Made by a program: the position numbers and the translations under genes. From Paenibacillus sophorae (GTDB taxonomy: Bacteria; Bacillota; Bacilli; Paenibacillales; Paenibacillaceae), in assembly GCF_018966525.1 (NCBI RefSeq), contig NZ_CP076607.1:4774001-4838000 (forward strand): 64,000 nt of DNA, read 5' to 3'. Shown here piece by piece: positions 34,727 to 42,543 of this stretch (the stretch's first letter is position 1; each line of letters begins with the position of its first letter). The notes beneath the pieces were generated by a model. The model ran no database searches, was not told the DNA's origin, and saw nothing but the letters and a program-made list of their open reading frames with translations.

Positions 34727-34912
34727 TCAACTTGAACTTCCATATCTGTTCTTGTAATAGCCGTGGCCGCGTGCGCTCCCATAACCGCGTTTGCTGCTTG
34801 AGGAATTTCCGTAATGCATCGGTCTCCGGTAATTTCCGGAAGAACCTCCGCGTCTTTCGTATTTCGAGTGTCCGACGGAGTGAATGAGTTTGTCGATAAG
34901 TTTCCTGAGCAT
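34727..34912 (-). CDS. Small Gly/Ser/Tyr-rich basic protein
   Basis: A 61-aa basic protein. The ATG at 34912 has GGAGG 7 nt upstream; the open frame is longer but lacks a second ribosome site. An amphipathic start (MLRKLIDKLIHSVGHSKY) is followed by a low-complexity tail rich in Gly, Ser, Arg and Tyr (RGYGSARGHGYYKN). That composition is reminiscent of spore-coat or nucleic-acid-associated small proteins, but no family is recognised. Confidence 0.65.
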   Translation of the reverse strand: MLRKLIDKLIHSVGHSKYERRGGSSGNYRRPMHYGNSSSSKRGYGSARGHGYYKNRYGSSS

Positions 34913-34982
34913 GCTGTTTCCTCCTTTTCTTCGGATACTGTATAACTTTAGGATTTGCATCCTTACTCCTTCTATACGTTAA

Positions 34983-35006
34983 AAAAGCCAGCCGGTTTCG
35001 GCTGAC
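34983..35006 (-). terminator. Terminator of the YitT-like gene
   Basis: CAGCCG and CGGCTG pair around AAAC. The stem is followed by GCTTTTTT on the minus strand. Confidence 0.82.
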
Positions 35007-35018
35007 CCCAAGTAATTG

Positions 35019-35702
35019 TTATAATTTCCCCGCAGCGGTGGCTTCCTTACGGCCCACAAGCGCAGGCTGAACCTGCAGCTTCTTCTTTCTCCGCTTCGGT
35101 TTACCGAACGAAGTTGTAAACGTGATAACCTGGCCGGCCACGATCACCGCCATCGCCGTATACATCGTTTCTCTGAGCGGCATATAGAAGAGTGACAGCA
35201 GCAGCACGACAATGTCCATTATAATGAACACGGTGCCGACCTTGATCCCCTTCCACTCGCTGATCAAGAGAGACAAGATGTCGTCACCGCCGCTTGCGCC
35301 TCCGCATCGCAGCACCAGCCCCGCGCCAATACCCGTTAGCAGTCCGGATAAGAGCGCCGCCAGCGCCAGATTGCCATGGAAATCAAGCACCAGTCCGGAA
35401 TAGCGTTCCATCAGTCCGTAGAACACGGTAAACGACACAATGGAAATGAATGTATTGCAGACAAATCCCTTTCCTTTGAGCACCAAGGCTGCCAGCAGAA
35501 CCGGAAGATCAAGCAGCAGGACGGTAACGGATGGCGACAGTCCCAGAACGTACTTGCCGAGCAGCGACAGTCCTACGAACCCGCCTTCGGTCAGATGGTT
35601 CTGATAATTGATGTGATAGTAAGTAAAGCTAAGCAACAACGTTCCGATCAAATTAATAGTTAATTGTAGCGGCAGACGAACACCGCTGTTATGGTTCCTC
35701 AT
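35019..35702 (-). CDS. YitT family membrane protein
   Basis: A 227-aa integral membrane protein with about five to six helices. It has the family features GGFVGLSLLGKY near residue 40 and the loop RCGGASGGDDILSLL near residue 135. Many YitT proteins end in a cytoplasmic DUF2179 domain. This one ends instead in a short basic tail (KPKRRKKK), so it is the short form. Function of the family is unknown. Transcription appears to begin near 35955, giving an unusually long leader of about 250 nt. Confidence 0.82.
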   Translation of the reverse strand: MRNHNSGVRLPLQLTINLIGTLLLSFTYYHINYQNHLTEGGFVGLSLLGKYVLGLSPSVTVLLLDLPVLLAALVLKGKGFVCNTFISIVSFTVFYGLMERYSGLVLDFHGNLALAALLSGLLTGIGAGLVLRCGGASGGDDILSLLISEWKGIKVGTVFIIMDIVVLLLSLFYMPLRETMYTAMAVIVAGQVITFTTSFGKPKRRKKKLQVQPALVGRKEATAAGKL

Positions 35703-35745
35703 ACAGGCTCCCCTTATCGTAAATGGCGGCTAGACGTCCCACCAA

Positions 35746-35820
35746 CCTCTACGACGGGGTGAACCGGTTGTCTTTCTCCTTCGCATACCTATTCCCTTCC
35801 TTCGTAGAGGCGGTTTAGCG
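35746..35820 (-). promoter_or_regulatory. Long structured leader of the YitT gene: 9-bp inverted repeat
   Basis: CCTCTACGA (35746-35754) and TCGTAGAGG (35812-35820) form a perfect 9-bp stem enclosing about 57 nt, extended by AACC/GGTT past a bulge. It lies in the transcribed leader 45-120 nt before the YitT start. The leader matches no riboswitch core I could recall. Confidence 0.4.
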
Positions 35821-35886
35821 TCAACTGACTGTTCACACACCTTCTACAAGGAAGCTAAGTATAAGATAGATCATAACGTTTCCAAA

Positions 35887-35915
35887 TCGTCCTTTGGGGA
35901 TTCGTCCTTCGGGGA
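35887..35915. repeat. Tandem 14-mer in the YitT leader
   Basis: TCGTCCTTTGGGGA and TCGTCCTTCGGGGA occur back to back with one base between them and one mismatch. In the minus-strand RNA the units read TCCCC-N-AAGGACGA, which can fold in alternative registers. Confidence 0.6.
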
Positions 35916-35961
35916 CACATGGTATCCTGATCCTTTCGATTTTGTTTTGAAGTCTGACCCC

Positions 35962-35990
35962 ATTATACCACGGAAAAAGCCATTTCCCAA
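35962..35990 (-). promoter_or_regulatory. Promoter of the YitT gene
   Basis: TTGGGA (35985-35990) and TATAAT (35962-35967) are 17 nt apart on the minus strand. It lies just past the 3' end of the short Crp/Fnr gene. Confidence 0.65.
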
Positions 35991-36025
35991 TAAGGAGACA
36001 AGTTCTTCCAGAAAAAAGTACAAGC

Positions 36026-36520
36026 TCAGCCACGCAGCAGCCTGTTCACCGTCTCCCTGCGGACGCCGATCAGCTGTCCGATCTCTTCCTGGGTCAGCAG
36101 TTCTGTCAATGGGACCCCATGGGAATAATCGCGCAGCCATCCGATCAGCAGCTCCAACCTTTCGGCAGGCGCCCCGATCGTAAGATGGTCCAGACGGGTC
36201 TGCATGAATCTTACCTTCTCCTGCAGCAGAAGAGCAACCTCCATCGCTTTACCGGGCTCCTCGCGCAGCTGGCGGTACCACTCCGACGCGGGGATGAGCT
36301 GGGCTTCGCTGCTCATCAGCGCAGTGGCTGTCCCATGGGCTTCTTTAGGTGAGATGAGCGAATGATGAGGCACCGTCTCGCCAGGATATAGGATGTTAAA
36401 CAGCACGATATTCCCATTCTCATGCAGCCTGGTCACTTTAAATAAACCGCTCTTAATATGGTACAGCGTATCACAGCTATCGCCCTGCCTAAATAAAATC
36501 TCTCCTTTATGCAGTATCAT
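36026..36520 (-). CDS. Short Crp/Fnr family regulator ending at the recognition helix
   Basis: A 164-aa protein with a cyclic-nucleotide-binding-like sensor domain (KGEILFRQGDSCDTLYHI; about residues 1-95) and a helix-turn-helix (LTQEEIGQLIGVRRETVNRL). Family members are usually 210-240 aa. This one has almost no N-terminal helix before the beta roll, and it stops right after the recognition helix, so the wing is missing. No Fnr-type cysteine cluster is present. GGAG lies upstream of the ATG. It may be a truncated but functional regulator or an early pseudogene. Confidence 0.7.
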   Translation of the reverse strand: MILHKGEILFRQGDSCDTLYHIKSGLFKVTRLHENGNIVLFNILYPGETVPHHSLISPKEAHGTATALMSSEAQLIPASEWYRQLREEPGKAMEVALLLQEKVRFMQTRLDHLTIGAPAERLELLIGWLRDYSHGVPLTELLTQEEIGQLIGVRRETVNRLLRG

Positions 36521-36684
36521 CCTCTAATTCTCCTTTAGCCAGTGATTGTCCGATTAATCCAGTATAATCAATACGCGCCTTCCTGCTCAAGAAGCCTTGG
36601 AAAATACATCCTTCCCGCCTATTCCGTCTTTGCTCTTTATGGCATACCTTGTAGCATACGACCAGTTGAAGCGGGTGAGAGAAG

Positions 36685-36855
36685 ATGGCAAATAAGAAAA
36701 GCATCCAAAGCATCCCACAGGAAGAGGAACTGTCCGCAGAAGATTACGCCATCATCGCTGCGGCGCTGAGCGCTTTGGGCGATTTCTTCTTTTTCTTGTC
36801 CCTCGTAAAAGCAAAGGAATCGACTCAGGCTGAGACTAACAAAAAAACAAAATAA
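36685..36855 (+). CDS. Small hypothetical protein (56 aa)
   Basis: Starting at ATG 36685, the frame encodes an N-terminal acidic segment, then IIAAALSALGDFFFFLSLV, a likely single membrane-associated helix, and a lysine-rich tail. The ribosome site (GGGTGAG) is weak but suitably spaced. Its composition is protein-like, and I believe similar small proteins occur in Paenibacillus, but I cannot check that. No function is assigned. Confidence 0.5.
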   Translation: MANKKSIQSIPQEEELSAEDYAIIAAALSALGDFFFFLSLVKAKESTQAETNKKTK

Positions 36856-36967
36856 CAAGAAGAAACGACTGCGCCGTTCTCGCAGGAGAAGGGTATCCGT
36901 TTCTCGTAGAATTATAAGGCCATCTATAAGCGTGAATTTTAAAGATTCTTATATTTACATCAAAGCA

Positions 36968-37008
36968 AGGCTGTCTCCTGTCCGTTTATTCGGGAAGACA
37001 GCCTGTTT
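36968..37008 (+). terminator. Hairpin terminator after the 56-aa gene
   Basis: AGGCTGTCT and AGACAGCCT pair around a loop, followed by GTTTGG. The T tract is short. Confidence 0.5.
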
Positions 37009-37143
37009 GGCATGTTCTCCGTCCCTCTCCTGAATCGAATCCAGCGGTTATAAACATAGACTTGGGTTTAACTATTTAGTAGAGTTAGCATATCAGTAGA
37101 GCCACCATACATACGATTCGGTCTATATTAGGAGGTGCGGCCA

Positions 37144-38223
37144 TTGCTGCTGCAGAACAAGTTTTTCCGTACCACGCTTGGAATTATATTTCTTCTGCTT
37201 ATCCTTTATCTCGGCTCCAAGGTTTTGGTTATATTCTCGCCCATTGGGACCATCATTAATCTTCTGCTCGTGCCGATGATGCTCTCTGGGTTCATGTATT
37301 ATTTGCTTCGCCCGCTGGTCAATTATCTGGAAAAAAGAAAGCTCAAGCGCCCGATCGCCATTTTGCTCATCTATGCGGTATTTATTGCTCTGTTCGCTAT
37401 TTTCTGGGTCGCCGTCTGGCCGACGCTGCAGGATCAAATCCAGAATTTTATCCGAAATGCCCCGTATCTTGTCCAAGATCTCCAGACCCAGCTTGACCGT
37501 CTGCGCGAGAACCCGATGTTTGCGCGCTTCTTCCGCGGAGAATCGGATCTGACGGTCCGGTTAACCGAATACCTGCAAAACGCGGTAACCTGGGTGACGA
37601 ACTCCATCAGCAATCTGATTACCGTCATCTCCAACATTGTTGTCGTTGTGGCCACACTGCCGATTATTTTGTACTATATGCTGAAAGACAGCCATAAGCT
37701 GCCCCGTATTCTGCTCGGCCTGGTTCCGCGAAAATACCGCAGTGAAGGGCAGGAGACGCTGGAGCAAATTGATTCGGCGCTCAGCAGCTTCATCGTTACG
37801 CGGGTGGTTCTTAATCTGATCCTGGGCCTCACCCTGTACATCGGTTTTCTTGTGATCGGTTTGCCATATGCCCTGCTGCTGGCCCTCGTGTCGGTGCCTC
37901 TGAACTTCATTCCCTATATTGGCGCTATTCTTGCCTCCATTCCGGTCGTTATCGTCAGTTTTATCGAATCTCCCATGACCGCCTTATGGTCTCTGGTGAT
38001 TATCGTCGCCTCGCAGCAAATTCAGGATAACCTGCTCACGCCGATCATTTACGGCAAATCTCTGGATGTCCATCCGCTGACAACGGTAATCCTTGTACTC
38101 GTGGGCGGAGAATTCTACGGAATCATCGGTGTGCTGATAGCGCTGCCGGTCTATATGACCGTCAAAATTATTTTTCTGCGGGTATACGAAATTATCATCG
38201 CGGAACGGACGAACGAAATGTAA
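37144..38223 (+). CDS. AI-2E family (PerM-type) transporter
   Basis: A 359-aa polytopic membrane protein of the AI-2 exporter family, which contains autoinducer-2 exporters and Na+/H+ antiporter-like members. It has about eight hydrophobic helices, with LVPRKYRSEG in the central loop and the C-terminal signatures PYIGAILASIPVV and QIQDNLLTPIIYGKSLDVHP. The start is probably the TTG at 37144 with AGGAGG 8 nt upstream; a GTG at 37135 overlaps that site. Its substrate cannot be judged from sequence. Confidence 0.88.
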   Translation: MLLQNKFFRTTLGIIFLLLILYLGSKVLVIFSPIGTIINLLLVPMMLSGFMYYLLRPLVNYLEKRKLKRPIAILLIYAVFIALFAIFWVAVWPTLQDQIQNFIRNAPYLVQDLQTQLDRLRENPMFARFFRGESDLTVRLTEYLQNAVTWVTNSISNLITVISNIVVVVATLPIILYYMLKDSHKLPRILLGLVPRKYRSEGQETLEQIDSALSSFIVTRVVLNLILGLTLYIGFLVIGLPYALLLALVSVPLNFIPYIGAILASIPVVIVSFIESPMTALWSLVIIVASQQIQDNLLTPIIYGKSLDVHPLTTVILVLVGGEFYGIIGVLIALPVYMTVKIIFLRVYEIIIAERTNEM

Positions 38224-38246
38224 TTTAAACCCGATCTAACCATGTA

Positions 38247-38286
38247 AAAAGGCCTTGCCTGCGTTATTAGCAGACAAGGCTCTTTG
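38247..38286 (+). terminator. Terminator after the AI-2E family gene
   Basis: GCCTTGCCTGC and GCAGACAAGGC pair with one mismatch around GTTATTA, followed by TCTTTG. Confidence 0.65.
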
Positions 38287-38309
38287 AGGTTGCTTGCTTA
38301 AGCCGCACA

Positions 38310-38714
38310 CTAGCCTCTTAGCGAGCGGACGACAAACAGATGCGTTCCTTTCATCAGCGTTCTTCCGTCTTCCAAAGTGACCGATCCCTTCGTATGGGAA
38401 ACAAGGGTGGTATTAAGCGCAATCAGCCGGTCCCCCTTCCAGACCGAGACCGCCGACTTGAAATAGACGGCATTATCGAATTGCAATCGGTCTTTCATAA
38501 TATAGCCGACGGAATGAAGGACCGGAGGGAGCGCTCTTTCTTTGGGAGCCAGCGCCTTGATAATCGCAATGTCACGAATGGGGACTCCGGCCTCCTGATG
38601 GCCGATCACAACGCGCCCCCCGGCGCTGTCCCACTTGCGCAGCACACCCCTCATCGTGACGTAAGGAGGCTTTCCAAGATACGCAATAACCGGCTTGCCT
38701 ACCCAATGTCTCAT
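38310..38714 (-). CDS. Hypothetical protein (134 aa)
   Basis: A basic, beta-rich protein with no recognised family. The first 45 residues (VGKPVIAYLGKPPYVTMRGVL) suggest a small SH3-like barrel. GGGGG precedes the ATG. It is 31 nt downstream of ung in the same direction, so it may be cotranscribed, but a link to DNA repair is only positional. Confidence 0.6.
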   Translation of the reverse strand: MRHWVGKPVIAYLGKPPYVTMRGVLRKWDSAGGRVVIGHQEAGVPIRDIAIIKALAPKERALPPVLHSVGYIMKDRLQFDNAVYFKSAVSVWKGDRLIALNTTLVSHTKGSVTLEDGRTLMKGTHLFVVRSLRG

Positions 38715-38744
38715 TCAAAATAGCCCCCTTCTGCCTTTCCCGTC

Positions 38745-39416
38745 CTATAAATTCGGTATGGTCCAATCGATCGGTTCCAGACCGTGAGCGCTCAGAAATT
38801 GATTGGTCCCCGAGAACGGATGGCTGCCGAGAAAGCCCCGGTGAGCCGAGAACGGACTCGGGTGCGCCGACTGGATCACTTTATGATGGTTCTGGTCGAT
38901 GAAAGCGCCCTTCTGCTGGGCATGGCTACCCCATAGAATGAAGACCAGCGGCGTGCCCCTTTCGTTCAGTTTCTCCATAATAGCATCCGTAAACCGTTCC
39001 CAGCCCATTCCTTTATGCGAATTGGGCTGGCCTTCGCGCACGGTCAGTACCGCATTGAGCAGGAGCACACCCTGCTCCGCCCAATGCAGCAGCGATCCGT
39101 GATTCGGACTGCCAGCGCCGATATCACTGGCCAGCTCTGCATAAATATTGCGCAGGGACGGCGGAATTCTCACACCGGGCATCACCGAAAAGCTGAGCCC
39201 ATGGGCCTGTCCCGCGCCATGATAAGGATCTTGTCCCAGAATGACAACCCTCGTCTTGTTGTAGGCCGTCAGCTTCAGAGCTGAGAACAGCAGTTCCTTC
39301 GGCGGATAAACCGTATACTGCTTATATTCCCTAGCCAGTGTATATCGCAGCTCCTGAAAATACGGCTTCTGCGTTTCTTCATGCAGTACCTCGTCCCAAT
39401 CATTGCCGAATATCAT
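38745..39416 (-). CDS. ung: Uracil-DNA glycosylase, family 1
   Basis: A 223-aa repair enzyme that removes uracil from DNA. Family-1 motifs are clear: GQDPYHGAGQAHGLSFSV with the catalytic aspartate, LLLNAVLTV, WGSHAQ, and the minor-groove loop HPSPFSAHRGFLG. The ATG at 39416 has AAGGGG 6 nt upstream; the longer frame is a non-coding extension. The length is normal. Confidence 0.96.
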   Translation of the reverse strand: MIFGNDWDEVLHEETQKPYFQELRYTLAREYKQYTVYPPKELLFSALKLTAYNKTRVVILGQDPYHGAGQAHGLSFSVMPGVRIPPSLRNIYAELASDIGAGSPNHGSLLHWAEQGVLLLNAVLTVREGQPNSHKGMGWERFTDAIMEKLNERGTPLVFILWGSHAQQKGAFIDQNHHKVIQSAHPSPFSAHRGFLGSHPFSGTNQFLSAHGLEPIDWTIPNL

Positions 39417-39484
39417 GTGATTCCCCTTCCATATCTCCCCAGTATGGATTCGCTCCCTGCTGGGAGGCAGGGAACGCTTCTCTC

Positions 39485-40153
39485 TTATTTTCTTCCGTAA
39501 TCCGCCTTGATCTCTCCCCACTGCCGGGTCTGCCACTTCAGTACCTTGTTGTCGTATGTATGCGTCTGAAGCCAGTTCACCGCTCGGTCGATGAGCCCCC
39601 AGATCTCCTCCGTCGTATGGTCCCGGGGCAGGGTGGTCGACACCTTCTTCTCTCTGACCCATTTCATTGCGTTGACCGAATCGCTGTATACCGTCTTGCC
39701 GCTGCCTTCTTTCTGCAGAAGCGCAAGGGCGTGCACAATAGCCAGAAATTCACCGAGATTATTCGTACCCTTGCTAATCGGACCGCAGGAGAAGATAACC
39801 TCTCCCGTCCGTGTGTCTACTCCTTTATATTCGACAGGGCCGGGGTTTCCCCTTGTTCCCACATCAACCGAGATGCTGTTATAGTCGACTGTTTCTGCGG
39901 CTGTCTGAGCGCCTGTGCTCTTGGAAGAATGACTTACCTGGGACCCGCCGGCTGCGCCGCCTTTTTCAGACCCTGTCTTGCCCCAATTGCCCTTCCAGCC
40001 TGCCCGGAACGCTTCCTCAGCCGCGGTCTTCGACTCATAGGATTTGTATTTTGCTCCCGTAAACTGGTCCGTCTGCCGCTTGCATTCCGCCCAAGTCGCG
40101 TACACACCCGGCTTGCGTCCCTCCCATACCACATAATATTTCTGTTTTGCCAC
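39485..40153 (-). CDS. Ribonuclease H family protein with viroplasmin-type hybrid-binding domain
   Basis: A 222-aa protein. Residues 1-50 form an RNA-DNA hybrid-binding domain (YYVVWEGRKPGVYATWAECK), also found in viroplasmin and eukaryotic RNase H1. After a linker, the RNase H fold carries the likely catalytic residues in SVDVGTRGNPG (Asp), NNLGEFLAI (Glu), YSDSVNAMKWV (Asp) and WGEIKADYGRK (Asp). It should cut RNA in hybrids. It starts with GTG, with GGAG 7 nt upstream. It is 68 nt before ung, and whether they are cotranscribed is unclear. Confidence 0.88.
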   Translation of the reverse strand: MAKQKYYVVWEGRKPGVYATWAECKRQTDQFTGAKYKSYESKTAAEEAFRAGWKGNWGKTGSEKGGAAGGSQVSHSSKSTGAQTAAETVDYNSISVDVGTRGNPGPVEYKGVDTRTGEVIFSCGPISKGTNNLGEFLAIVHALALLQKEGSGKTVYSDSVNAMKWVREKKVSTTLPRDHTTEEIWGLIDRAVNWLQTHTYDNKVLKWQTRQWGEIKADYGRK

Positions 40154-40240
40154 GATGCGGCTCCTTCCTGCAGCATTATTGATATTAATAGTAAATTACA
40201 AATGAGGCAGACACAACAGGAAAAGCAGCCGGTAAACTAA

Positions 40241-40576
40241 GAGTGTCCTGCAGGGTGTTTCGACAAATCCACTGCTGTTTAATAAAGTAGGTAAGCAAAA
40301 TGTCGACATACAGTATGATATACAAAATGGATATCTCAAATCTCAAGTAAATTCAAGGGTGTAAACGTTTTATATGAACACAAATACGAAGCAATTTGGG
40401 ACTATGTGGCTATTTTGGGGATTCGAATTTTTCCGACAAAAACATCTCTTCACTCCTGCCGCAAGTTCCAGTATCATACTATATATACAGTACAAAACAT
40501 ACACTTTTGAAGTCAGTATTGTACAATCGCTGATCGATAAAGTTATGCTACTAAACTACTATTAGGAGGGGCAATT
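40241..40576. other. Gene-free stretch with short palindromes
   Basis: I see no gene here. ATTGTACAAT (40518-40527) is a perfect palindrome, followed by a GATCGAT. AGTATGATA and TATCATACT occur as distant inverted copies. The TTGTACAA core also occurs in the repeats near 150 and 225, but that may be chance. Confidence 0.4.
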
Positions 40577-40864
40577 ATGGTTCTCTTATTTCACAACGCT
40601 ACTGAAGAAAGGCTCGAACGTTTATCACGGGATGTTCAGGCAATTAATGATGAGGCGCGCCAATCTTCTTACGAAATGTCCGTGGTAAGGAAACCTTCAG
40701 GCTCCGGCTATGAATGGGAGGTTACGGTTTACGGAAGGAAGGTAACCGTAAAATCGGAAGACATCCTCAAGATCCAAAGAAAGCGCTTAGACTTGAGTAT
40801 TAAAGACATTTTCAAAGAGATTGTCGCCTGGAAATTGAAAGCGTTGTCCACATTGCAATCCTAG
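40577..40864 (+). CDS. Hypothetical protein (95 aa)
   Basis: A small soluble protein starting after an excellent ribosome site (GGAGGGG). It contains a predicted beta region (YEWEVTVYGRKVTVKSED) and ends in a helical Lys-rich stretch. No family is recognised. A strong hairpin follows at 40919-40947, so it is monocistronic. Confidence 0.65.
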   Translation: MVLLFHNATEERLERLSRDVQAINDEARQSSYEMSVVRKPSGSGYEWEVTVYGRKVTVKSEDILKIQRKRLDLSIKDIFKEIVAWKLKALSTLQS

Positions 40865-40918
40865 CTCCTGCGGCAGCAGTTGGCTCTACCATTTAAGTAA
40901 TTGCTCATCCTAATACGG

Positions 40919-40947
40919 CAGCCCTCCCCCTTCTGCGGGGGAGGGCT
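40919..40947 (+). terminator. Hairpin after the 95-aa gene
   Basis: AGCCCTCCCC and GGGGAGGGCT form a very GC-rich stem around CTTCTGCG, followed by only TAACG. It may terminate through stem strength. Confidence 0.55.
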
Positions 40948-41000
40948 TAACGCGCTGCCCGTCAACTTTTGGTTATATATCATACATTTGTTATACTTAA

Positions 41001-42509
41001 TAACTCAACTTTCGCAGCTCAAATCTTTAAACAAACCCTTGATATAGCTGGGTAAACTAGAGATCCAATCCTGCAGTTGACAAAAAACCGACGTTTGGTT
41101 CTTCTTGGTCTTCGCTTGAGCCATTTCGAGAAATAAAATCATGAGTTGCTGGAGCGCAGTCTGGAAGTTCAGATCGCGGACCTCGTCCGCAAAGAGAAAA
41201 AAGAGTCCACCGAGTGTTCGATCATCACTGGCTTGACGACGTTCGTATTCCATTGCCAAATAACGGCTGAATACAATGGTAGTATGGCTAATCAGTTGGT
41301 CAAACGAACGGCCTTGAAACTCCGTTCCGAGTTTTAAATAGCTTTTGGTTACTTTGAAAAAGGTCTCTATATTCCAACGCATCCCGTAAATTCGCACGAT
41401 TTCGGCGGAATCCAGGGAGACGTCTGTACTTAAAATCGCAAGCCATTCCCGCCGTTTGTTGCGGTTGCGCACAAAAACGAGCTTCACGGGCAGACCGCAG
41501 GTCGTGTGTATGCTCATGGAACCTTTAATGTCTTTGGAACTCGACTTCGGAAGGCTTTGAAAGACTTCACGTAGCGTCATTCGCTGTCCTTGAACAAGAT
41601 ATCGCTGTTTCATCTCCTTCACCATCCCAATGACGGAAAGGCCTTTGTCCGTTAATTGGCGAAGAAGTGGGGCTTGAGTAAACCAGCTATCCATGAGTAC
41701 GTAATCAGCGGTAAAACCTGCAGCTAACGCCCTTTCCAACAACGAGACTACGGCATCCGGTTTTCGAGAGAAAGACTCCATTCGACGCTTGTACCCCATG
41801 CTGCGTTTTGAGATTTTTGAAGTCATTTCGCAGATTCGATTTGCAAGCTTGGCCGAAGAAAGCATGACAAAGTCAAGCGGAGCAAAGCTAAAGCCATCTG
41901 ACCAGCCTAGCGTCAGCAGGGTGTAGCCTTTGGTGAACTTACCTGTCGTATGGTCAAATACCCGAGCTAATAATTCGGCTTTTTTACTCCGATTTCGGCT
42001 CAGCACGGAATCGTCGATGATGAATACTCGCACACGAGAAGATGAAATGAGTGACTCAAAATGCGACACGATTCTAAAGCTTAGCGTATGCAGAAATTTC
42101 CTCCACGCAAAGGAAGGATGATTCAGGAATCGATAGACGACATCTTTTCCAGGAAGATACGTGCCCCGCTGGCTTTCTAGCAACCGGAACCAGTTCTTTC
42201 CCTCAAATACCAAAGAGAAGACGATTTGAAAGACCGCGAGACTGGAAAGGCCAAATGACTTGGAAATCCCCGCATTTCGTAAGGATTTCCCGATTTGAAG
42301 AGTAGCGAAAAGTTTGGAAAAGCGAGACTGTTCAGACAGGGAATGTTGTTGTAACATAGAGTTACGCACCTTTCTTGTTGGCATGGTTGCTCGACACTTC
42401 CATGATACCAAACAAGCAAGGTGTTTTTTGTCAATACGGACAAATTTATTGGATTCTTCTTACTGCCTCAAGGGTTTATGCTGATTTTTTAGGTGCGAAA
42501 GTTGAGTTA
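41001..42509. mobile_element. IS4-family insertion sequence
   Basis: A complete element of about 1.5 kb. Its ends are matching 16-bp inverted repeats: TAACTCAACTTTCGCA at 41001-41016 and the complement at 42494-42509. If the repeat begins at ACTCAAC, a TAATA copy flanks each side, a possible short target duplication. It carries a single transposase gene and lies about 35 nt upstream of an aldo/keto reductase. Confidence 0.9.
41005..42357 (-). CDS. IS4-family DDE transposase
   Basis: A 450-aa transposase, apparently intact. The DDE catalytic triad is visible as Asp in FIIDDSVLSRNRS, Asp in YVLMDSWFTQ, and Glu in the Y-x-R-W-x-I-E-T-F-F-K motif (YGMRWNIETFFKVTKSYLK). I chose the ATG at 42357 with AAAGG upstream, since earlier codons lie in the terminal region. 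The stop codon falls inside the left inverted repeat. With both ends intact, the element could still be mobile. Confidence 0.92.
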   Translation of the reverse strand: MLQQHSLSEQSRFSKLFATLQIGKSLRNAGISKSFGLSSLAVFQIVFSLVFEGKNWFRLLESQRGTYLPGKDVVYRFLNHPSFAWRKFLHTLSFRIVSHFESLISSSRVRVFIIDDSVLSRNRSKKAELLARVFDHTTGKFTKGYTLLTLGWSDGFSFAPLDFVMLSSAKLANRICEMTSKISKRSMGYKRRMESFSRKPDAVVSLLERALAAGFTADYVLMDSWFTQAPLLRQLTDKGLSVIGMVKEMKQRYLVQGQRMTLREVFQSLPKSSSKDIKGSMSIHTTCGLPVKLVFVRNRNKRREWLAILSTDVSLDSAEIVRIYGMRWNIETFFKVTKSYLKLGTEFQGRSFDQLISHTTIVFSRYLAMEYERRQASDDRTLGGLFFLFADEVRDLNFQTALQQLMILFLEMAQAKTKKNQTSVFCQLQDWISSLPSYIKGLFKDLSCES

Positions 42510-42543
42510 ATAAGTAACTATACAAAAGGAGATGAACATATTA

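Noticed and set aside
35703..35960. YitT leader as a known riboswitch (Mg, Mn, c-di-AMP or guanidine type)
   Set aside because: None of the conserved cores I know could be found in order, so it is reported only as a structured leader.
38745..39662. Longer form of ung (305 codons)
   Set aside because: The first 82 codons have no family similarity. The ATG at 39416 has a good ribosome site and gives the normal length.
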